Positions 1 to 9,129 of a stretch of 64,000 nt of DNA are shown piece after piece (positions within the stretch are counted from its first letter, which is position 1; every line of letters begins with the position of its first letter). The DNA lies in the NCBI RefSeq assembly GCF_033060595.1, contig NZ_CP133038.1, forward strand, positions 1,302,001 to 1,366,000, read 5' to 3'. Source of the DNA: Pyramidobacter sp. YE332 (GTDB lineage Bacteria; Synergistota; Synergistia; Synergistales; Dethiosulfovibrionaceae). Under the pieces are notes generated by a model. It made no database searches. It had not been told where the DNA came from and saw nothing but the letters and a program-made list of their open reading frames with translations. The translations under genes were made by a program, and so were the position numbers.

Positions 1-282
1 ATCGGCCGGGAAGTGATCCGCGACGTGCTGGGAGAAACGGGCGTGCTGCCCGATCTTTCCGTGCCGCCGACGGGCGAGGATTTTTCGTTTTATACGCTGA
101 AAGTTCCGGCCGCTTTCGCCTGGCTCGGCTGCCGCCCTGACGGCGTCAAGCCCGAAGACATGCCGGCGCTCCACAACGACCGTTTCCTTCCCGACCCCGC
201 CTGTTTCCCCTATGGAATTCAGTACCTCGCTTCAATGGCGCTGAAACTTCTCGACTCCGACCTGAAAGGACTCAAAAAATGA
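1..282 (+). CDS. M20 family metallo-amidohydrolase, C-terminal part (cut by window start)
   Basis: The reading frame is open from base 1, so the gene starts outside the window; only the last 93 residues are seen. They match the C-terminal end of M20/AbgB-type amidohydrolases: a Pro-Pro-Thr-Gly-Glu-Asp-Phe-Ser-Phe stretch corresponds to the late metal-ligand region (usually G-x-E-D-F), followed by the histidine in ALHNDRF (usually LHxxxF). Enzymes of this family hydrolyse N-acyl or peptide-like amide bonds with a two-zinc centre in the cytosol. The stop codon overlaps the next start (ATGA at 279-282), so the two amidohydrolases are translationally coupled and may act together, as AbgA and AbgB do. 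The substrate cannot be told. Confidence 0.85.
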   Translation: MGREVIRDVLGETGVLPDLSVPPTGEDFSFYTLKVPAAFAWLGCRPDGVKPEDMPALHNDRFLPDPACFPYGIQYLASMALKLLDSDLKGLKK

Positions 283-1565
283 CGTGCACGCTAACCGAAA
301 ACGATCGCATTCAGAAAATGATCGAACGCCGCCGCGATTTTCACCGCTATCCCGAGACCGGCTGGACGGAGTTCCGCACCACGGCCAAAGTCGCCGAAAT
401 CATGGATCGGCTCGGCTATACCTTGAGATTCGGAGGGGACTTCATGAGACCGGAAACGATCATGGGACGGGTGATCGACGTTGAAGCGCAGATGCGGCGC
501 GCCGTCGATCAGGGGGCCGACCCCGCATGGGTGAAAAAAACGGGCGGCATCACCGGCCTCTGCGCCGAGCTGGACACGGGACGCGACGGCCCCGTCGTCG
601 CCATGCGCTTCGACATCGATTGCGTGGATACCGACGAAGCCGCGGACGAAGGGCACCTTCCCGCCAGGGAAGGTTTCCGCTCCGTCAACAAGGGCTGGAT
701 GCACGCCTGCGGTCACGACGGGCACACCGCGATCGGCCTGGCGGTGGCCGAATACGTCTCCGAACACAAAGACTCCCTCAAAGGCAAGATCCGTTTTCTC
801 TTTCAGCCGGCGGAAGAGGGCGTGCGCGGCGGCTACGCGATGACGCAGGCCGGCCTGCTGGACGACGCGGACTGGTTCATCGCGCTCCATCTCGGCCTCG
901 GCGTGCCGACAGGAACGGTCTACGGCGGCACCTATGGTTTCCTCTGCACTACGAAAATCGACGTCGATTTCACCGGCAAGGGGGCCCACGCCGGCGGCGA
1001 GCCCAATCAGGGGAAAAACGCGCTGCTGGCGGCCGCCTCGGCCGCGCTGAACCTCCACGCCATCGCCCCGCATCGCGACGGGCCGACGCGCATCAACGTC
1101 GGCGTGCTTCAGGCCGGCGAAGGACGCAACGTCGTGCCTCCCAAGGCGTCCATGAAGATCGAGACGCGAGGCGCGACCGACGACATTCTCAAATATGTGT
1201 ACGAGCGCGCCGTTCAAGTCATTCAGGGGGCCGCCGCCATGTACGACTGCACGGCGGAGATCTTCAAACGCGGCGAGGCGAACACCGCCGACAGCGATCG
1301 GGAGATCGTCGACATCATCTGCGACGCGGCCCGCGAGGTTAAGGGCGTCACGAAAGTCTTCCCCAAACAGCTGATGTCGGGAAGCGACGACGCCTGCTGG
1401 ATGATGAAGCGCGTGCAGGATCGCGGCGGCAAAGCCACGTACGTCGGTCTGGGGGCGACCATCGCCGCGGGACACCACAACGACCATTTCGACTTCGACG
1501 AGGCCTGCCTGCCCATCGGCTGCGACGTCCTCTGCGGCGCTATCAGGCGTCTCTCCGGAAAATAA
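279..1565 (+). CDS. M20 family amidohydrolase, AbgA-like
   Basis: A 428-residue M20 peptidase-type amidohydrolase. Metal-site motifs are clear: HACGHDGH at residues 142-149, with the preceding RSVNKGWM typical of p-aminobenzoyl-glutamate hydrolase subunit A, MRFDID near 109-114, and FQPAEEG near 175-181 carrying the catalytic and bridging glutamates. An N-terminal insert at about residues 50-90 also resembles AbgA. The ATG overlaps the stop of the preceding M20 gene (ATGA), suggesting a two-subunit or sequential hydrolase. No transporter is visible in the operon, but its upstream part is outside the window. It likely deacylates N-acyl amino acids or pteroyl/aminobenzoyl-glutamate-like amides; the exact substrate is inference. 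A strong hairpin follows at 1576-1615. Confidence 0.88.
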   Translation: MTCTLTENDRIQKMIERRRDFHRYPETGWTEFRTTAKVAEIMDRLGYTLRFGGDFMRPETIMGRVIDVEAQMRRAVDQGADPAWVKKTGGITGLCAELDTGRDGPVVAMRFDIDCVDTDEAADEGHLPAREGFRSVNKGWMHACGHDGHTAIGLAVAEYVSEHKDSLKGKIRFLFQPAEEGVRGGYAMTQAGLLDDADWFIALHLGLGVPTGTVYGGTYGFLCTTKIDVDFTGKGAHAGGEPNQGKNALLAAASAALNLHAIAPHRDGPTRINVGVLQAGEGRNVVPPKASMKIETRGATDDILKYVYERAVQVIQGAAAMYDCTAEIFKRGEANTADSDREIVDIICDAAREVKGVTKVFPKQLMSGSDDACWMMKRVQDRGGKATYVGLGATIAAGHHNDHFDFDEACLPIGCDVLCGAIRRLSGK

Positions 1566-1575
1566 AGAAACGACA

Positions 1576-1615
1576 GAAAGCGGGGAATCTGCTTCGCCGC
1601 AAATTCCCCGCTTTC
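1576..1615. terminator. Bidirectional terminator between convergent genes
   Basis: Thirteen-base arms (GAAAGCGGGGAAT at 1576-1588 and its complement at 1603-1615) around a 14-nt loop, placed between the converging amidohydrolase and Nudix genes. The T-tract is short on both strands, so efficiency is uncertain. Confidence 0.7.
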
Positions 1616-1621
1616 ATCATG

Positions 1622-2008
1622 CTATCGTCCCGCCGCCAGCCGACGAACGATCCCTTCGTCGGCCGGACAGAAGTCGAAATCCAACAGACGCGCCGGCGCG
1701 ACCCATCGCATCTCCCGATGCACGTTCAGCGTCGCCGTTCCGCTCTGAATCCGGGCCTTGAAAAAATTGAAATGGATCGTCCCATCCGGATAAGCATAGC
1801 TCAGATCGGCATAAAGCCCCTCCAGCTTGAGGCAGACGCCCAGCTCTTCGCGGCATTCGCGGATCAGACATTCTTCCATGGATTCTCCGGGCTCGCGCTT
1901 GCCGCCGGGAAACTCCCAGCGATCGGCGCAGTTCCCGCCGCCTTGCCGCTGGCAGATCAAAATTTTCCCTTTATCGCCGCAGATGATGGCAGCCGCCACG
2001 TCGATCAT
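1622..2008 (-). CDS. mutT: Nudix hydrolase, MutT-like (8-oxo-dGTP diphosphatase type)
   Basis: A 128-residue single-domain Nudix hydrolase. The Nudix box is intact at about residues 34-56 (GGKREPGES...RECREELG), fitting G-x5-E-x7-R-E-U-x-E-E-x-G. The upstream WEFPGGK and the short length fit MutT/CTP pyrophosphohydrolase-type enzymes that clean oxidised nucleotides from the pool. It is convergent with the AbgA-like gene and divergent from ychJ, so probably monocistronic. Substrate preference (8-oxo-dGTP against other nucleotides) cannot be decided from sequence. Confidence 0.85.
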   Translation of the reverse strand: MIDVAAAIICGDKGKILICQRQGGGNCADRWEFPGGKREPGESMEECLIRECREELGVCLKLEGLYADLSYAYPDGTIHFNFFKARIQSGTATLNVHREMRWVAPARLLDFDFCPADEGIVRRLAAGR

Positions 2009-2140
2009 GGCATCTTTCCTCGCTTTCGCACGGTGGATTTTCTATCGTCATTTTCATTGTAACAGTCCTCCCGAATCGCGCAAGGTCGCTCGGCCGCTTT
2101 TGTGCGGTCGAGTTCGCCGCTCACGTCTTTCGCTGAAGAA

Positions 2141-2150
2141 GTGCTATAAT
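2141..2150 (+). promoter_or_regulatory. Extended -10 promoter for the ychJ-like gene
   Basis: TGCTATAAT (-10 hexamer TATAAT at 2145-2150 with an upstream TGn) lies 75 nt before the ychJ start. No good -35 is visible at 17 nt, which fits an extended -10 promoter. Confidence 0.5.
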
Positions 2151-2224
2151 GAGACAATGTTCAGCCGGAGCAGACTTTTGCCTCCTCCGGCCAATCTTCT
2201 GCATTTCCCGAAAGGAGTTCCATC

Positions 2225-2716
2225 ATGTCCCTTTGTCCTTGTGGTTCACACCGTGAATTGGAAGAATGCTGCCGACCCATTATCAAAGGCAGCCGCCGCG
2301 CCAAAACTGCCGTAGAATTGATGAAGGCCCGCTACGTGGCCTACACGACCGGCGACGTCGATTTTATCATTTCCAGCCATGATCCGGAAACACGGGAGAA
2401 CGTCAGCAAGGAAGCGACCGAAGAATGGTCCCGTTCGGCGCGCTGGCTCGGCATCGAGATCCTCAGCACGGTCGGCGGCGGTCCGGACGATGACGACGGC
2501 GTCGTCGAATTCGTGGCCCATTTCGAACTTGAGGGCAAAAAAATAAACCACCACGAGAAATCGTACTTCAAAAAGATCAACGGGAACTGGTTCTTCGTGG
2601 ACGGTCAGATCGTCCCCGAAACGTACGTCCGTTCGGCCCCGAAAGTGGGACGGAACGACCCGTGCCCCTGCGGAAGCGGAAAGAAATACAAGTTCTGCTG
2701 CGGCAAAAACCGTTAG
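2225..2716 (+). CDS. YchJ-like protein with N- and C-terminal SEC-C zinc motifs
   Basis: A 163-residue protein of the YchJ (UPF0225) type. It opens with a SEC-C-like motif ([13 protein letters not shown]) and ends with a classical one ([17 protein letters not shown]), with an NTF2-like middle part about 100 residues long. SEC-C motifs bind zinc and, in SecA, contact SecB and ribosomes; the function of free-standing YchJ proteins is not established. An A/G-rich ribosome site (GAAAGGAG) sits correctly before the ATG. The stop is eight bases before the DUF1846 gene start, so the two are probably co-transcribed. Acidic insert GGGPDDDD at about 78-86 is notable but unexplained. Confidence 0.85.
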   Translation: MSLCPCGSHRELEECCRPIIKGSRRAKTAVELMKARYVAYTTGDVDFIISSHDPETRENVSKEATEEWSRSARWLGIEILSTVGGGPDDDDGVVEFVAHFELEGKKINHHEKSYFKKINGNWFFVDGQIVPETYVRSAPKVGRNDPCPCGSGKKYKFCCGKNR

Positions 2717-2724
2717 GTCTTTCC

Positions 2725-4242
2725 ATGGCTTCTCAAATCGGCTTCGACAACGAAAAATACCTGAAGGAGCAAACCGCGGCCATCGCGGAACGGGTCAGGC
2801 AAAACGGGCAAAAACTCTACCTTGAATTCGGCGGCAAGCTTATTTTCGACTATCACGCGGCGCGCTGCCTTCCCGGCTTCGATCCCAACGTGAAGATGCG
2901 CCTGCTGGAGAGTTTTCGCGACGAGGCGGAAGTCATCATCTGCCTCTATTCGGGAGACGTCGAGCGCAAAAAAATCCGCGCCGACTTCGGCACCACGTAC
3001 GATTCCGAAGTCCTCCGCCTGATCGACGAATTCACGCAGCGCGGCCTGCACGTGGCCGGCGTGGTGATCACCCGTTTCGAAGGCCAGCCGACCGTCCAGA
3101 ACTTCCGCCGGCGTCTGGAGAACCGCGGCATCGCCGTTTATACGCACTATGCCACCAAAGGCTATCCCACCGACGTGGACACCATCGTCAGCGAAGACGG
3201 GTACGGACGCAACGACTACATCCCCACCACCAAACCGATCGTCGTCGTCACCGCGCCGGGCCCCGGCAGCGGCAAACTGGCGACGTGCCTTTCACAGATC
3301 TATCACGATTACAAACGGGGCATCCATTCGGGCTATTCGAAATACGAGAGCTTCCCCGTCTGGAACCTGCCGCTCAAGCATCCGCTGAATCTGGCCTACG
3401 AGGCGGCGACCGCCGACCTCGGCGACGTCAATCTGATCGACCATTTTCATCTCGAAGCCTACGACCGAAAGACCGTGAACTACAATCGCGATCTGGAAGC
3501 CTTCCCCATCCTCCAGCGGATCCTCTGCCGTATCACCGGCGGCGACGCGGGCTACAAATCCCCCACGGATATGGGCGTCAACCGGATCGCCTGGGGGATC
3601 GTCGACGACGGCGCCGTGCGCGAAGCCTCCTGTCAGGAGATCATTCGCCGCTATTTCCGCACTTCCTGCGAGGTCGCGCTCGGTCAGGCGGACAAAAATT
3701 GCCTGCAGCGCATCAGCCTGATCATGAAAGAGCTGGATCTTCTCCCCGAATACCGCCGCGTGGTGATCCCGGCGCGGGAGGCCGTCAAGGAAGGCCAGGC
3801 ACGCGGCAAAGGCGACGGCGGCATCTTCACCGGAGCGGCCATCGAACTGGCCGACGGCGCGATCGTGACGGGAAAGAATTCTCCGCTGCTCCATTCCTCT
3901 TCCAGCGCCGTGCTGAACGCAGCCAAGATCCTCGCTCACATTCCCGACGATATCGACTTGCTGCCGCACAACATCCTCCAGTCCCTTTCGTACTTCAAGA
4001 AAGAGATTTTCGGCGAGAACAAGCTGGCCCTCGATCTCGAGGAAACCTTGCTCGCCCTCAGCATCAGCGCCACTTCCAACCCCGCCGCCGCCGCCGCGGT
4101 GGAACAGCTGCGCCATCTGAGGAACCGGGAATGTCACCTTTCGCACATCCCGACGCCGGGCGACGAGAGCGGTTTCCGCAAACTGGGCATGAATCTCACG
4201 AGTGATCCGTCTTTCTCGAGCAAAAGTCTTTTCGACGAGTAA
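2725..4242 (+). CDS. DUF1846 (UPF0371) family protein
   Basis: A 505-residue protein from the ATG at 2725. A longer open frame reaches back to 2662 but runs inside ychJ, and conserved DUF1846 sequence (IGFDNEKYLKEQTAAI) begins right after this ATG. The family is widespread in Firmicutes and anaerobes and has solved structures, but no agreed biochemical role; a GPGSGKLATCLSQ segment near residue 180 resembles a nucleotide-binding loop. The gene closes a probable two-gene operon with the ychJ-like gene and is followed by a strong terminator. Family assignment is confident, function is not. Confidence 0.85.
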   Translation: MASQIGFDNEKYLKEQTAAIAERVRQNGQKLYLEFGGKLIFDYHAARCLPGFDPNVKMRLLESFRDEAEVIICLYSGDVERKKIRADFGTTYDSEVLRLIDEFTQRGLHVAGVVITRFEGQPTVQNFRRRLENRGIAVYTHYATKGYPTDVDTIVSEDGYGRNDYIPTTKPIVVVTAPGPGSGKLATCLSQIYHDYKRGIHSGYSKYESFPVWNLPLKHPLNLAYEAATADLGDVNLIDHFHLEAYDRKTVNYNRDLEAFPILQRILCRITGGDAGYKSPTDMGVNRIAWGIVDDGAVREASCQEIIRRYFRTSCEVALGQADKNCLQRISLIMKELDLLPEYRRVVIPAREAVKEGQARGKGDGGIFTGAAIELADGAIVTGKNSPLLHSSSSAVLNAAKILAHIPDDIDLLPHNILQSLSYFKKEIFGENKLALDLEETLLALSISATSNPAAAAAVEQLRHLRNRECHLSHIPTPGDESGFRKLGMNLTSDPSFSSKSLFDE

Positions 4243-4268
4243 AAGCCGACGGCGCGCCGTCGGCTTTT
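4241..4268. terminator. Terminator after the DUF1846 gene
   Basis: Perfect 28-nt palindrome (14-nt arms, AAAAGCCGACGGCG and its complement) beginning at the stop codon of the DUF1846 gene and ending in a TTTTCTTT tract. Confidence 0.8.
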
Positions 4269-4328
4269 CTTTATGCTAAAATTGACTGAAACTGAACAGG
4301 AGCTTTCGAGTATCGGGAGGTGATCCTT

Positions 4329-4919
4329 TTGGCTTTCACGGCCAGAAAATCCTTTGTTGCGGCCGGCGCACTTTTTCTCGTCTGTTCTTCGCTCTCTGCG
4401 GCGTTCGCCGTCCCAGACGCCAGCGTCACGGCCACAACGGTTCCGCAGGTCCCGGCGCCGGCAGCGGAGGATCAGAACCATCGCCGCTCTTCCGCGGGGC
4501 CTGCGCAGCTTCCTCGCTTTAAGGGCGTCGGCAACGCCCACGGCAAAGTCGAGACGGGATTCGTGCGCGAAGAGAAGTCCCACGATCTTCTTGAGGACAA
4601 GGAGCAGCAGAGCGGGATCAAGTTTTCCCCGGGGATCCAAAAACTTGTCGATAACGCCGGCAAGACGATAAAGGACATCGACGAAGCGACTTTGAATGCC
4701 GTGCAGGCACCGCTCGGCCTTTTGGGAATCGAGGCCGAGAGCGCGAGAATTCGCCCTTCTCACGGCGGCGTCGGCCTGGGGATCTCGATAAAACTGGATA
4801 AAAAGAAAAAGCACGCGGAGAATGAAAACGAAGCCGCGCCGGCACGCCACGAGGGAAACGAACTCTACGAACTCCTCGCTCCTCAAAACGGCGGCACCCA
4901 TTCTCCGTCCGGCTTTTAG
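4329..4919 (+). CDS. Secreted protein of unknown function
   Basis: A 196-residue protein starting with TTG at 4329. The GTG at 4320 lies inside the ribosome site GGGAGGTGATCC (4315-4326), so it cannot be the start; the TTG is correctly spaced. Residues 1-28 form a signal peptide (FTARKSF, a hydrophobic core, cut after SAAFA). The mature protein is low in structure, with a Pro/Ala-rich start, a central KFSPGIQKLVDNAGKTI segment and a Lys/Glu-rich tail. I do not recognise a family. A 58-aa membrane protein follows 11 nt downstream, then typA, suggesting an envelope role for the pair. Confidence 0.6.
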   Translation: MAFTARKSFVAAGALFLVCSSLSAAFAVPDASVTATTVPQVPAPAAEDQNHRRSSAGPAQLPRFKGVGNAHGKVETGFVREEKSHDLLEDKEQQSGIKFSPGIQKLVDNAGKTIKDIDEATLNAVQAPLGLLGIEAESARIRPSHGGVGLGISIKLDKKKKHAENENEAAPARHEGNELYELLAPQNGGTHSPSGF

Positions 4920-4930
4920 AAAAGGAGACC

Positions 4931-5107
4931 ATGCACATGTTCACTTCTACGATAGCGCCGTTGATCCTTTGTCTCTGTGCCCTGGCATTTTTCTGGCTGG
5001 GTTTTTCCTTTCGGCGCGCCGGCCGTCCGGGAAAAGCGGCGTTCGACTTCGTCTGCGGTTTCTCCCTGCTTATCGTGCTCTACTACATTATGACCGAATT
5101 TCGCTAA
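4931..5107 (+). CDS. Small membrane protein, 58 aa, two transmembrane helices
   Basis: A short ORF with ATG at 4931 preceded by AAAAGGAG (4919-4926), a good ribosome site 11 nt after the previous stop. Residues 8-27 and 42-55 are hydrophobic and separated by a basic loop (FRRAGRPGKAAF), giving a helical hairpin. No family is recognised. The position directly after the secreted protein suggests the two are co-expressed. Support is the ribosome site, the hydrophobic pattern and the tight spacing. Confidence 0.6.
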   Translation: MHMFTSTIAPLILCLCALAFFWLGFSFRRAGRPGKAAFDFVCGFSLLIVLYYIMTEFR

Positions 5108-5260
5108 GCCAAGTGACAGAGGGATGCAGAGCAACATCTGCGTTCCTCTTTGATTTTTGCCGGGAGCCCCAACTTGTACTTTAGAGGGATCTGCTGTATC
5201 ATTTCTTTTTTGAAAGACATCTTTCAGCGGCAGCAATCCGGCAAAGTAAGGAGCATTCTC

Positions 5261-7135
5261 ATGTATTCAGTAGACAAAATCCGAAATTTGGCGATCGTGG
5301 CTCACATCGACCACGGCAAGACCACGCTGATCGACTCCATTTTCCGCGGCGCTCACACGTTCCGTGAAAACGCACAGATCGCGGAGCGTGTCATGGACAG
5401 CGGCGAACTCGAGCGCGAGCGCGGCATCACGATCACGTCCAAACATTGCACCGTCGAATGGAACGAATACCTGATCAACATCATCGACACGCCCGGGCAC
5501 GCCGATTTTTCCGGCGAGGTAGAGCGCGTCCTCTCGATGGTCGACAGCGTTCTCCTTCTGGTCGACGCCAACGAAGGGCCGATGCCTCAGACGCGTTACG
5601 TCCTTTCCCGCGCGCTGGCCATGGGGCTGAAACCGATCGTCATCATCAACAAGGTGGATCGTCCCGCAGCGACGCCTTACCAAGCGCTCGAGAAGACTTT
5701 CGATCTGTTTCTCGAACTCGGCGCTACGGACGAGCAGGCCGATTTTCCCGTGCTTTACGGTTCGGGACTGGCCGGGTGGCTGGTGCGCAATCTCGAAAAG
5801 GATGCCCATGAAGGGATGGATGCCTTGTTTCAGACCATCGTCGACAGGGTTCCGCCGCCTCCCGCCACCGCCGACAAACCATTTCTCATGCAGGTCAGCA
5901 CGCTGGCCTGGAACGATTATGTCGGACAGATCGCCTGCGGCCGCGTCGTCGCGGGGACGCTGCACAAGAACGACCCGTTCGTCCACAGCCGCACCAAATG
6001 GATCGACGAAAACGACCGCAAAAAAGGCTGGGAGACGGTTTCCTCCAATCAGGAGAAAGCCGTGCACCTCTGGGTCACGCGCGGCCTTGAACGCGTGGAG
6101 GTCGACGAAGTTTTCGCCGGCGACATCGTCTGGCTTTCCGGTCCCAAGTCGATCAGCATCGGCGATACGATGGCCTCCGAAGCGCTGAACGGCGAAACGC
6201 TCCACCCGCTCGACATCGAGGAGCCGACGGTTTCCATGTTCTTCCTCGTCAACAACAGCCCCTTTGCCGGACGCGACGGCACGCCGCTGACGCTGCGCCA
6301 GCTCAAGGGACGGCTCGAGCGCGAATGCCAGACGAACGTCGCCCTGAGAGTCGAAGATCTGGGGCGCCCCGACGGCCTGAAGGTTTCCGGGCGCGGCGAG
6401 CTGCAGATGGCCATTCTGGTGGAACAGATGATCCGCGAAGGCTCGGAACTCTGCGTTTCCCGCCCCGAAGTCATCACCAAGACCGACGAGTCGGGGCATC
6501 TTCTCGAGCCGATCGAACAGCTGATCGTCGACGTCCCCGAAACGTACCAGGGCGTGGTCATCGAGAAACTGGCGGGGCGCAAGGCCGAAATGGTCAGCAT
6601 GAACAATCTTTCCACGGGCATCGTCCGCATGGAATTCGACATTCCCACCCGCGGGTTGCTGGGGTACCGCAACACGTTCCTGACGGACACGCGCGGCCTC
6701 GGCATCATGTCTTCGCGTTTCCGCGGCTACGACCTGTGGCGCGGCGAAGTCGTCAGCCGCAACCGAGGCTCGATGGTCAGCATGGACACGGGGACCGCGA
6801 CGAGCTATCAGCTGGAGAACCTTCAGGAGCGCGGCGTGCTCTTCATCAGTCCCGGCACGGAAGTCTACGCCGGCGAAGTGATCGGCGAACATTCCCGCCC
6901 CAACGACATTCCCTGCAACCCCACCAAGAGAAAAGCCCAGACGAACTACCGCTCGTCGACCAAGGAGATGGGGATCCACCTCGACGTTCCCCGCACAGTC
7001 GTTCTGGATCGTGCGTTGGAGTGGATCGCAGACGATGAACTCGTGGAGGCCACGCCCAAGGAAGTGCGCATCCGCAAGACGATTCTCGATATGACCGAAC
7101 GCAAGAAGGCTGGAAAGATCAAAAACGAAGCTTAG
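5261..7135 (+). CDS. typA: Ribosome-associated GTPase TypA/BipA
   Basis: A 624-residue translational GTPase. The ATG at 5261 ([23 protein letters not shown]) has AAGGAG upstream; an in-frame extension to 5150 has no such support. G1 is AHIDHGKTT, the switch region includes RERGITI, G3 is DTPGHADF, G4 is NKVD and the C-terminal TypA domain carries the RSSTKE motif near residue 570. BipA acts on 50S assembly at low temperature and in stress adaptation. gpsA follows after 15 nt and is probably co-transcribed. Confidence 0.96.
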   Translation: MYSVDKIRNLAIVAHIDHGKTTLIDSIFRGAHTFRENAQIAERVMDSGELERERGITITSKHCTVEWNEYLINIIDTPGHADFSGEVERVLSMVDSVLLLVDANEGPMPQTRYVLSRALAMGLKPIVIINKVDRPAATPYQALEKTFDLFLELGATDEQADFPVLYGSGLAGWLVRNLEKDAHEGMDALFQTIVDRVPPPPATADKPFLMQVSTLAWNDYVGQIACGRVVAGTLHKNDPFVHSRTKWIDENDRKKGWETVSSNQEKAVHLWVTRGLERVEVDEVFAGDIVWLSGPKSISIGDTMASEALNGETLHPLDIEEPTVSMFFLVNNSPFAGRDGTPLTLRQLKGRLERECQTNVALRVEDLGRPDGLKVSGRGELQMAILVEQMIREGSELCVSRPEVITKTDESGHLLEPIEQLIVDVPETYQGVVIEKLAGRKAEMVSMNNLSTGIVRMEFDIPTRGLLGYRNTFLTDTRGLGIMSSRFRGYDLWRGEVVSRNRGSMVSMDTGTATSYQLENLQERGVLFISPGTEVYAGEVIGEHSRPNDIPCNPTKRKAQTNYRSSTKEMGIHLDVPRTVVLDRALEWIADDELVEATPKEVRIRKTILDMTERKKAGKIKNEA

Positions 7136-7150
7136 GAAAGGAGCGATTAT

Positions 7151-8143
7151 ATGAACGCCACAGTCACGGTTTGGGGGGCTGGCACGTGGGGGACCGCGTT
7201 AGCGCAAAGCCTCGCCCGCAGCGGTCATGAAGTGTGCCTCTGGTGTTTCGTTGAAGAGCAGGCACGCGCCATCAACGCAAACGGCTACAATCCTTCTTAT
7301 CTCCAGGATTTCCAGCTTTCTCCGCTGATCCATGCCGCACACGCGCTGCAGGAAGCGGCAGAGTTCTCTGATTACTGGCTTTTCGTCACCCCCACGCAGT
7401 TCCTGCGCGCGACGCTGGAAAAGATCGTTCCTTTTTATACGCCGAAAGTCGAAATCGCCAACGCGGCCAAAGGCGTTGAGATACGTTCGTTAAAGCTTAT
7501 AAGCCAGCTGCTGGAAGAATTTTTCCCGGGAGCGGCCTACACGGCCCTTTCGGGACCAAGCCACGCGGAAGAAGTGATCCGCAACTTGCCGATGGCGCTC
7601 GTTTCCGCTTCGCTGAATCGGGAATCGGCGAGGCTCTGGCAAAAACTCCTCAACAGAGAGACGTTCCGCGTTTATACGAACCCGGACGTGACCGGCGTGG
7701 AAGTCGGCGGCGCCGTTAAAAACGTCGTCGCCATCGCCTCGGGGCTCCTTCACAGCTTGGAGATGGGCGACAACGCCACGGCGGCGATGGTCACGCGCGG
7801 CCTTTCGGAGATTACCCGTTTGGGAGTCGCGCTGGGCGGCCGTCCCCAGACTTTTTCCGGCCTCGCCGGCATAGGCGATTTGATGGTCACGGCTTACAGC
7901 CGTCATTCGCGCAACTTCCGTCTGGGCGAGATGATCGGCCGCGGAATGACGCTGAACGAGGCCGCGGCCGCGCTTGGACAGGTGGCCGAAGGCGCTTATA
8001 CCGTGAAGGCCGTCAAGGAACTCGCGGAAAAGTTCTCCGTCGAAATGCCGATCTCTTCCGCAGTCCATGAAGTACTTTACGGGCACCTCGATCTTGAAGA
8101 CGCCTTGCGGAATTTGCTGACTCGCGATCCCAAACCGGAATAG
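7151..8143 (+). CDS. gpsA: Glycerol-3-phosphate dehydrogenase [NAD(P)+]
   Basis: 330 residues, the usual length of GpsA. The N-terminal Rossmann motif GAGTWGTALAQ binds NAD(P); the catalytic lysine lies in GGAVKNVVAIASG (about 182-194) and the substrate region in TFSGLAGIGDL. It reduces dihydroxyacetone phosphate to sn-glycerol 3-phosphate in the cytosol, feeding phospholipid synthesis. The acyltransferase plsY that uses its product is also in this window (35820-36419). AAAGGAG precedes the ATG, and the gene lies 15 nt after typA. Confidence 0.96.
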   Translation: MNATVTVWGAGTWGTALAQSLARSGHEVCLWCFVEEQARAINANGYNPSYLQDFQLSPLIHAAHALQEAAEFSDYWLFVTPTQFLRATLEKIVPFYTPKVEIANAAKGVEIRSLKLISQLLEEFFPGAAYTALSGPSHAEEVIRNLPMALVSASLNRESARLWQKLLNRETFRVYTNPDVTGVEVGGAVKNVVAIASGLLHSLEMGDNATAAMVTRGLSEITRLGVALGGRPQTFSGLAGIGDLMVTAYSRHSRNFRLGEMIGRGMTLNEAAAALGQVAEGAYTVKAVKELAEKFSVEMPISSAVHEVLYGHLDLEDALRNLLTRDPKPE

Positions 8144-8252
8144 CCCATTTTTTTAGCTTTACTCCATTTGACACAAAAGCTAACTCTTGCGCATATCAAA
8201 GACTTATTGTAAACTTTGGTCAATGACAAAAAAGCGAAGGAGGTGCAACAGA

Positions 8253-8423
8253 ATGGCTGCGAAGGTTAATGTCGACGTCTGCGTCGGCTGCGGCGCGTGC
8301 GAAGGCGCTTGCCCCGTTGAGGCAATCACTCTTGAGGACGGCAAGTCTAAAGTCGATGAAGGCAAGTGCGTTGAGTGCGGTTCCTGCGTCAGCGCTTGCC
8401 CCGTTGAAGCAATCTCCCTGTAA
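8253..8423 (+). CDS. 2[4Fe-4S] ferredoxin
   Basis: A 56-residue clostridial-type ferredoxin. Two CxxCxxCxxxCP clusters are intact ([12 protein letters not shown] and [12 protein letters not shown]), each ligating one [4Fe-4S] centre, with internal two-fold repetition (both halves end PVEAI). The ATG at 8253 follows AGGAGGTG (8239-8246); the frame is open further upstream but without a ribosome site. It serves as the low-potential electron carrier for oxidoreductases in anaerobic amino-acid fermentation. A candidate -35 TTGACA lies at 8168-8173 with a poor -10. Monocistronic, closed by a very strong terminator. Confidence 0.95.
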   Translation: MAAKVNVDVCVGCGACEGACPVEAITLEDGKSKVDEGKCVECGSCVSACPVEAISL

Positions 8424-8464
8424 GAAATATCGGGCCGTTCCCCAGCGGACGGCCTTATTTTTTT

Positions 8465-8505
8465 GCAAAAGAAGACCACCGGCATCGCCGGTGGTCTTCT
8501 TTTGC
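8465..8505. terminator. Strong bidirectional terminator after ferredoxin
   Basis: Perfect 19-bp stem (8465-8483 with 8487-8505) and ATC loop, with T-runs on both strands. It serves the ferredoxin gene. Confidence 0.85.
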
Positions 8506-8570
8506 AATCAGAGGAGCCTCTCTCCCCTTTCGCTCCTGCAGGGTGGAAGGAGAGGCTCCGCAGAGACCAT

Positions 8571-8960
8571 CTATTTTTTACCCTTCCGTCTGGCAAAAAG
8601 GGAGAGCGGCTTCTTCAAGAAAGCCAACTTTAAGGATCCCGTCGCGATATCTTCGGCAGGCAGGATCAGCGCGGAACTTTCCTCCGTTTCAAGGGACGCA
8701 TTACCGTTTTCCGCCCCCGCAGGCACAAAAAGGTTCAGATTGACGTTGAATTTCCTTCCCAAGTCCCCCGCCAGCAAAAACAGCAGCCACGTTCCCGCGT
8801 AAAGAAGGACCAGCGAGGAATCCACGAGGATCGCCATGAGGCAGAGAATGCCCAGCAGCACACGCAGCGCCAGAGGATTGACCTTTTTCCCCCTCAATTT
8901 CGCCAGGCCCAGCACCGCCAGGATTCCCAGCGCCAGACACTCGAACAAGCGTTTGATCAT
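8571..8960 (-). CDS. Small membrane protein of unknown function
   Basis: 129 residues from the ATG at 8960 (GAGGTGAG ribosome site just upstream; the longer GTG start at 8996 lacks one). The N-terminal 75 residues hold two or three hydrophobic helices (ALGILAVLGLAKL, LALRVLLGILCLMAILV, LVLLYAGTWLLFLLA); the rest is a polar tail ending in a basic KKPLSLFARRKGKK. No family is recognised. It stands alone between the ferredoxin and metK. Confidence 0.6.
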   Translation of the reverse strand: MIKRLFECLALGILAVLGLAKLRGKKVNPLALRVLLGILCLMAILVDSSLVLLYAGTWLLFLLAGDLGRKFNVNLNLFVPAGAENGNASLETEESSALILPAEDIATGSLKLAFLKKPLSLFARRKGKK

Positions 8961-9082
8961 CGATCTCACCTCATTAAAATTTTTCTCAACCGGCACGTGA
9001 AAACGCCTTTGTTCCGACCGTAAAAATTATACCAGCATTCAACCCCAAAGGACAACTTTCCCGCACGAGCATCTCCAGACCA

Positions 9083-9120
9083 CAGGCCGGCCCTCGCAAA
9101 ATTTTGCGAGGGCCGGCCTG
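9083..9120. terminator. 38-nt perfect palindrome downstream of metK
   Basis: A perfect 19-bp inverted repeat with no unpaired loop bases, 9 nt after the metK stop. It lacks a T-tract on the metK strand, so it may act as a 3'-end stabiliser or a weak terminator. Confidence 0.5.
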
Positions 9121-9129
9121 CCCTTTGCG

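Noticed and set aside
5267-6979. Long minus-strand ORF opposite typA
   Set aside because: typA is certain; the antisense frame has shadow composition and no ribosome site.
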